Assembly (NCBI GenBank): GCA_910586015.1
Contig: CAJUGJ010000027.1
Span: 1 to 34,241, forward strand
From: an uncultured Lachnospiraceae bacterium
Lineage (GTDB): Bacteria; Bacillota; Clostridia; Lachnospirales; Lachnospiraceae
Length of the DNA stretch: 34,241 bases
Reading direction: 5' to 3'
The notes beneath the pieces were generated by a model, which saw nothing but the letters and a program-made list of their open reading frames with translations, had not been told where the DNA came from and made no database searches. The position numbers were made by a program, and so were the translations under genes. This document shows positions 32,274 to 34,241 of the stretch, one piece after another. How positions within the stretch are numbered: the stretch's first letter is position 1; each line of letters starts with the position of its first letter.

Positions 32274-33575
32274 TTATTTGCTGAAAAACGCAGTGAGTAA
32301 CTGCTCTAAATATACCTGATCTTGTATTCCCATTAATTCTCTAGCAGAATGCATTGCTAACAGTGGAACACCTAAATCTACTGTTTTCATCGGCAGCCAT
32401 GAAGAAATCATTGAACCTATTGTTCCTCCTCCTGCTATATCAGAATGATTTACAAATTTCTTATATTTTATATCTGCACTCTCGCAAAGCTGACAGATTG
32501 CTGCTATGGCTTCTGTATCAAAGCTATATTTTTGATTACAATTTATCTTGAGTACAACTCCCTCATTCATTCCTGAAACATTTACTGGATCATATTTTTC
32601 TGGATGATTTGGATGTAGAGCATGTGCAACATCAACAGAAAGTAAAAAGCTTCTAAAGATAGCATCATTTAATCTTTCCTTATCAATTCCAAAAGATGCC
32701 ACTAATTTCTCAATAATTATATTTAGCAGTGCAGAATTTGCTCCTTGTTTGGTTAAACTTCCTACTTCTTCATTATCATATAGTGCAATCAGATTAATTC
32801 CATCTTGTCTTCTGCCTGTCATAATTGCCTTTAATAAAGCATAACAAGAAGTCAAGTTATCTAGTCTTGGACTTGATATAAACTCTTCTTGTCTTCCGAG
32901 TATACAACCTTGCTCTTTATTGTAAATATAGAGATCAAAGTCCAAAATTTCTTCTGGCTTTACCCCTATCTCAGAAGCTAGAAAGTCTAAAAAGTAATGT
33001 TCTTGTCCACTATCTATTCCAAAAATAGGTATCATGTCAATTTGACGCTTTAACTCTATCCCTCTATTAATTTCTCGATTTATATGAATCGGCAGATTTG
33101 GGATTGTAAATAATGGTCTTCCTAAATCAATTAATATCATTCGTGGTTCATATATAGAATCGCTGCGGAGAGCAATTCTTCCTGCCGCAGATAACGGACG
33201 ATCTAACCATGTATTTAAAATAGGTCCTCCATAGATCTCAACATTTACCCGTTCATACGGTTTTTTTGGAAGTTCTGCATCTGGTTTAATATGCAGACAT
33301 GGATGATCAGTATGTGCCGCCGCAATATGAAAACCATTTTGTTTCGTCAATTCCTGACCAACTGTAAAGGAAAAAAGAGTTGTCGCAAAAGGTCGGACAA
33401 AATAAGCTCCTCCTCTTTGTAATTCCCATGTTGCTTGGATATCTAACTCCTGAAATCCTGCCTGTCTTAACAGGTTACATCCCTCTTTCACTGCATGGTA
33501 CGGTGATACTGCTTTTGTTATGTAGTTTAACAGTTCATGACCTGTTTTCATTCCTTTTTCTTTCATCTCAGCCAT
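32274..33575 (-). CDS. M18-family zinc aminopeptidase
   Basis: The chosen start gives 433 residues, the usual M18 length. The frame opens further to 33683, but the promoter lies inside that extension, so translation must start near 33575-33584. The enzyme removes N-terminal, often acidic, residues from peptides in the cytoplasm. Metal and catalytic motifs are AAAHTDHPCLHIKP (His88 by this start), YDNEEVGS and MHSARELM near the end. An AAAGGATGG site lies upstream. It is the first gene of a probable two-gene unit with galE-GH13. Confidence 0.92.
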   Translation of the reverse strand: MAEMKEKGMKTGHELLNYITKAVSPYHAVKEGCNLLRQAGFQELDIQATWELQRGGAYFVRPFATTLFSFTVGQELTKQNGFHIAAAHTDHPCLHIKPDAELPKKPYERVNVEIYGGPILNTWLDRPLSAAGRIALRSDSIYEPRMILIDLGRPLFTIPNLPIHINREINRGIELKRQIDMIPIFGIDSGQEHYFLDFLASEIGVKPEEILDFDLYIYNKEQGCILGRQEEFISSPRLDNLTSCYALLKAIMTGRRQDGINLIALYDNEEVGSLTKQGANSALLNIIIEKLVASFGIDKERLNDAIFRSFLLSVDVAHALHPNHPEKYDPVNVSGMNEGVVLKINCNQKYSFDTEAIAAICQLCESADIKYKKFVNHSDIAGGGTIGSMISSWLPMKTVDLGVPLLAMHSARELMGIQDQVYLEQLLTAFFSK

Positions 33576-33603
33576 AAACACCATCCTTTCCTTTGATACT
33601 GTT

Positions 33604-33632
33604 ATTATAACCGAAACAACAGGGTACTTCAA
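33604..33632 (-). promoter_or_regulatory. Promoter of the M18 peptidase/galE-GH13 unit
   Basis: Minus strand TTGAAG (complement of 33627-33632), 17 bases, TATAAT (complement of 33604-33609). It sets the start codon of the downstream gene. Confidence 0.75.
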
Positions 33633-33660
33633 GAAAAATACATTTAAACTTACGAAGGAT

Positions 33661-33706
33661 AAAAAAAATAAGGAATAGTACATGAAAACCTTTTGTACTA
33701 TTCCTT
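33661..33706 (-). terminator. Terminator of the tRNA cluster
   Basis: A perfect 12-bp stem, AAGGAATAGTAC/GTACTATTCCTT (33670-33681 and 33695-33706), followed on the minus strand by TTATTTTTTTT. Confidence 0.92.
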
Positions 33707-33720
33707 ACTCATTTTTCTAG

Positions 33721-33793
33721 TGAGATACGCGGGAATCGAACCCGCGACACCATGATTAAAAGTCATGTGCTCTACCGACTGAGCTAGTATCCC
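33721..33793 (-). tRNA. tRNA-Lys (anticodon TTT)
   Basis: The 73-nt cloverleaf has acceptor GGGATAC/GTATCTC (one G-U), anticodon loop CTTTTAA and T loop TTCGATT. Discriminator A, no encoded CCA. It is the last gene of the minus-strand tRNA cluster and reads AAA/AAG, complementing the two CTT tRNA-Lys genes. Confidence 0.97.
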
Positions 33794-33802
33794 ATAAAAA
33801 GA

Positions 33803-33875
<73 letters not shown>

Positions 33876-33880
33876 AGAAA

Positions 33881-33954
33881 TAGCGGGGATAGGATTTGAA
33901 CCTATGACCTTCGGGTTATGAGCCCGACGAGCTTCCAGACTGCTCCACCCCGCG
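33881..33954 (-). tRNA. Initiator tRNA-fMet (anticodon CAT)
   Basis: 74 nt. The anticodon stem TCGGG/CCCGA holds the three G-C pairs typical of initiators, around loop CTCATAA. The acceptor begins CGCGGGG and ends CCCCGCT before discriminator A, so position 1-72 is an unpaired C-U instead of the more usual C-A. No CCA is encoded. Confidence 0.95.
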
Positions 33955-33997
33955 ATGGTAATAAGAGATTATAGTTGATAAATCAACAATAATCAAG

Positions 33998-34079
33998 TGG
34001 ATGGGGAAGGATTCGAACCTTCGAAGGCAGTGCCAGCAGATTTACAGTCTGTCCCCTTTGGCCACTCGGGAACCCATCC
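33998..34079 (-). tRNA. tRNA-Tyr (anticodon GTA)
   Basis: 82 nt with acceptor GGATGGG/CCCATCC, anticodon loop CTGTAAA and a long variable arm (TGGCACTGCCTTC region), as expected for bacterial tRNA-Tyr. Discriminator A, no CCA. Confidence 0.96.
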
Positions 34080-34090
34080 ATATTATTATA

Positions 34091-34163
34091 AGCCGATGAT
34101 CGGACTCGAACCGATAACCTGCTGATTACAAGTCAGCTGCTCTGCCAATTGAGCCACATCGGC
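34091..34163 (-). tRNA. tRNA-Thr (anticodon TGT)
   Basis: 73 nt with acceptor GCCGATG/CATCGGC, anticodon loop CTTGTAA and discriminator T, which is usual for threonine tRNAs of Firmicutes. No CCA. Confidence 0.96.
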
Positions 34164-34189
34164 ACGAAAGCGAAAATCAATTTATAAAA

Positions 34190-34241
34190 TGGAAGTTATA
34201 GGGTTCGAACCTATGACCCTCTGCTTGTAAGGCAGATGCTC
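34190..34241 (-). tRNA. tRNA-Val (anticodon TAC), cut by the window edge
   Basis: The 3' part of a tRNA: end of the D stem (GAGC), anticodon loop CTTACAA, T loop TTCGAAC, 3' acceptor AACTTCC and discriminator A. The 5' end lies beyond position 34241, and the cluster probably continues. Confidence 0.93.

Noticed and set aside
33576..33683. N-terminal extension of the M18 peptidase as a signal peptide
   Set aside because: The likely promoter (33604-33632) lies within it, and the family is cytoplasmic and normally begins near the chosen start.

Overview
The window looks like the chromosome of a low-GC anaerobic Firmicute, most likely a Lachnospiraceae-type Clostridia. The evidence is the AT-rich sequence, strong AGGAGG-like ribosome binding sites, TTGACA/TATAAT promoters, a fused adhE with Rex-type operators, a class M sirtuin/macrodomain pair, and tRNA genes without encoded CCA. 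No phage or transposase genes are visible.

Left part (1-12 kb): the window opens inside an array of 61/71-bp tandem repeats (1-319), each unit with a hairpin and a minus-strand extended -10 motif. Next come a lipoprotein, a membrane-anchored cell-wall amidase, a DUF4091/GH123-like protein, and a minus-strand unit with a truncated NAD(P)-binding gene, a zinc macrodomain ADP-ribosylhydrolase and a class M sirtuin. An HxlR regulator with its operator, a tandem GH43 protein, trmB, a 47-aa small gene, trxA and an AI-2E family permease follow.

Middle (12-21.5 kb): two identical tRNA-Lys(CTT) genes, each with its own promoter and terminator, bracket a type II restriction-modification pair (TdeIII-like endonuclease, m5C methyltransferase with an N-terminal HTH and a nested palindrome over its promoter). 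Then come adhE behind two Rex-like sites, an AraC/GyrI-type regulator, a chemoreceptor and an APH-fold kinase.

Right part (21.6-34.2 kb): the most interesting locus is a five-gene minus-strand operon at 21691-27462. It has a structured leader of about 230 nt with a terminator and a perfect alternative pairing, then a NUDIX hydrolase, a PD-(D/E)XK-like protein, an RtcB RNA ligase, a MoxR AAA+ ATPase and a VWA protein with two metallopeptidase-like modules. The packed genes (gaps -1, 38, 5 and 14 bp) suggest one chaperone-controlled RNA repair or stress system. Beyond it lie an SGNH hydrolase, a CPA2 antiporter, an unusual GalE-GH13 fusion, an M18 aminopeptidase, and a minus-strand tRNA cluster (Val, Thr, Tyr, fMet, Phe, Lys in transcription order) ending in a strong terminator.
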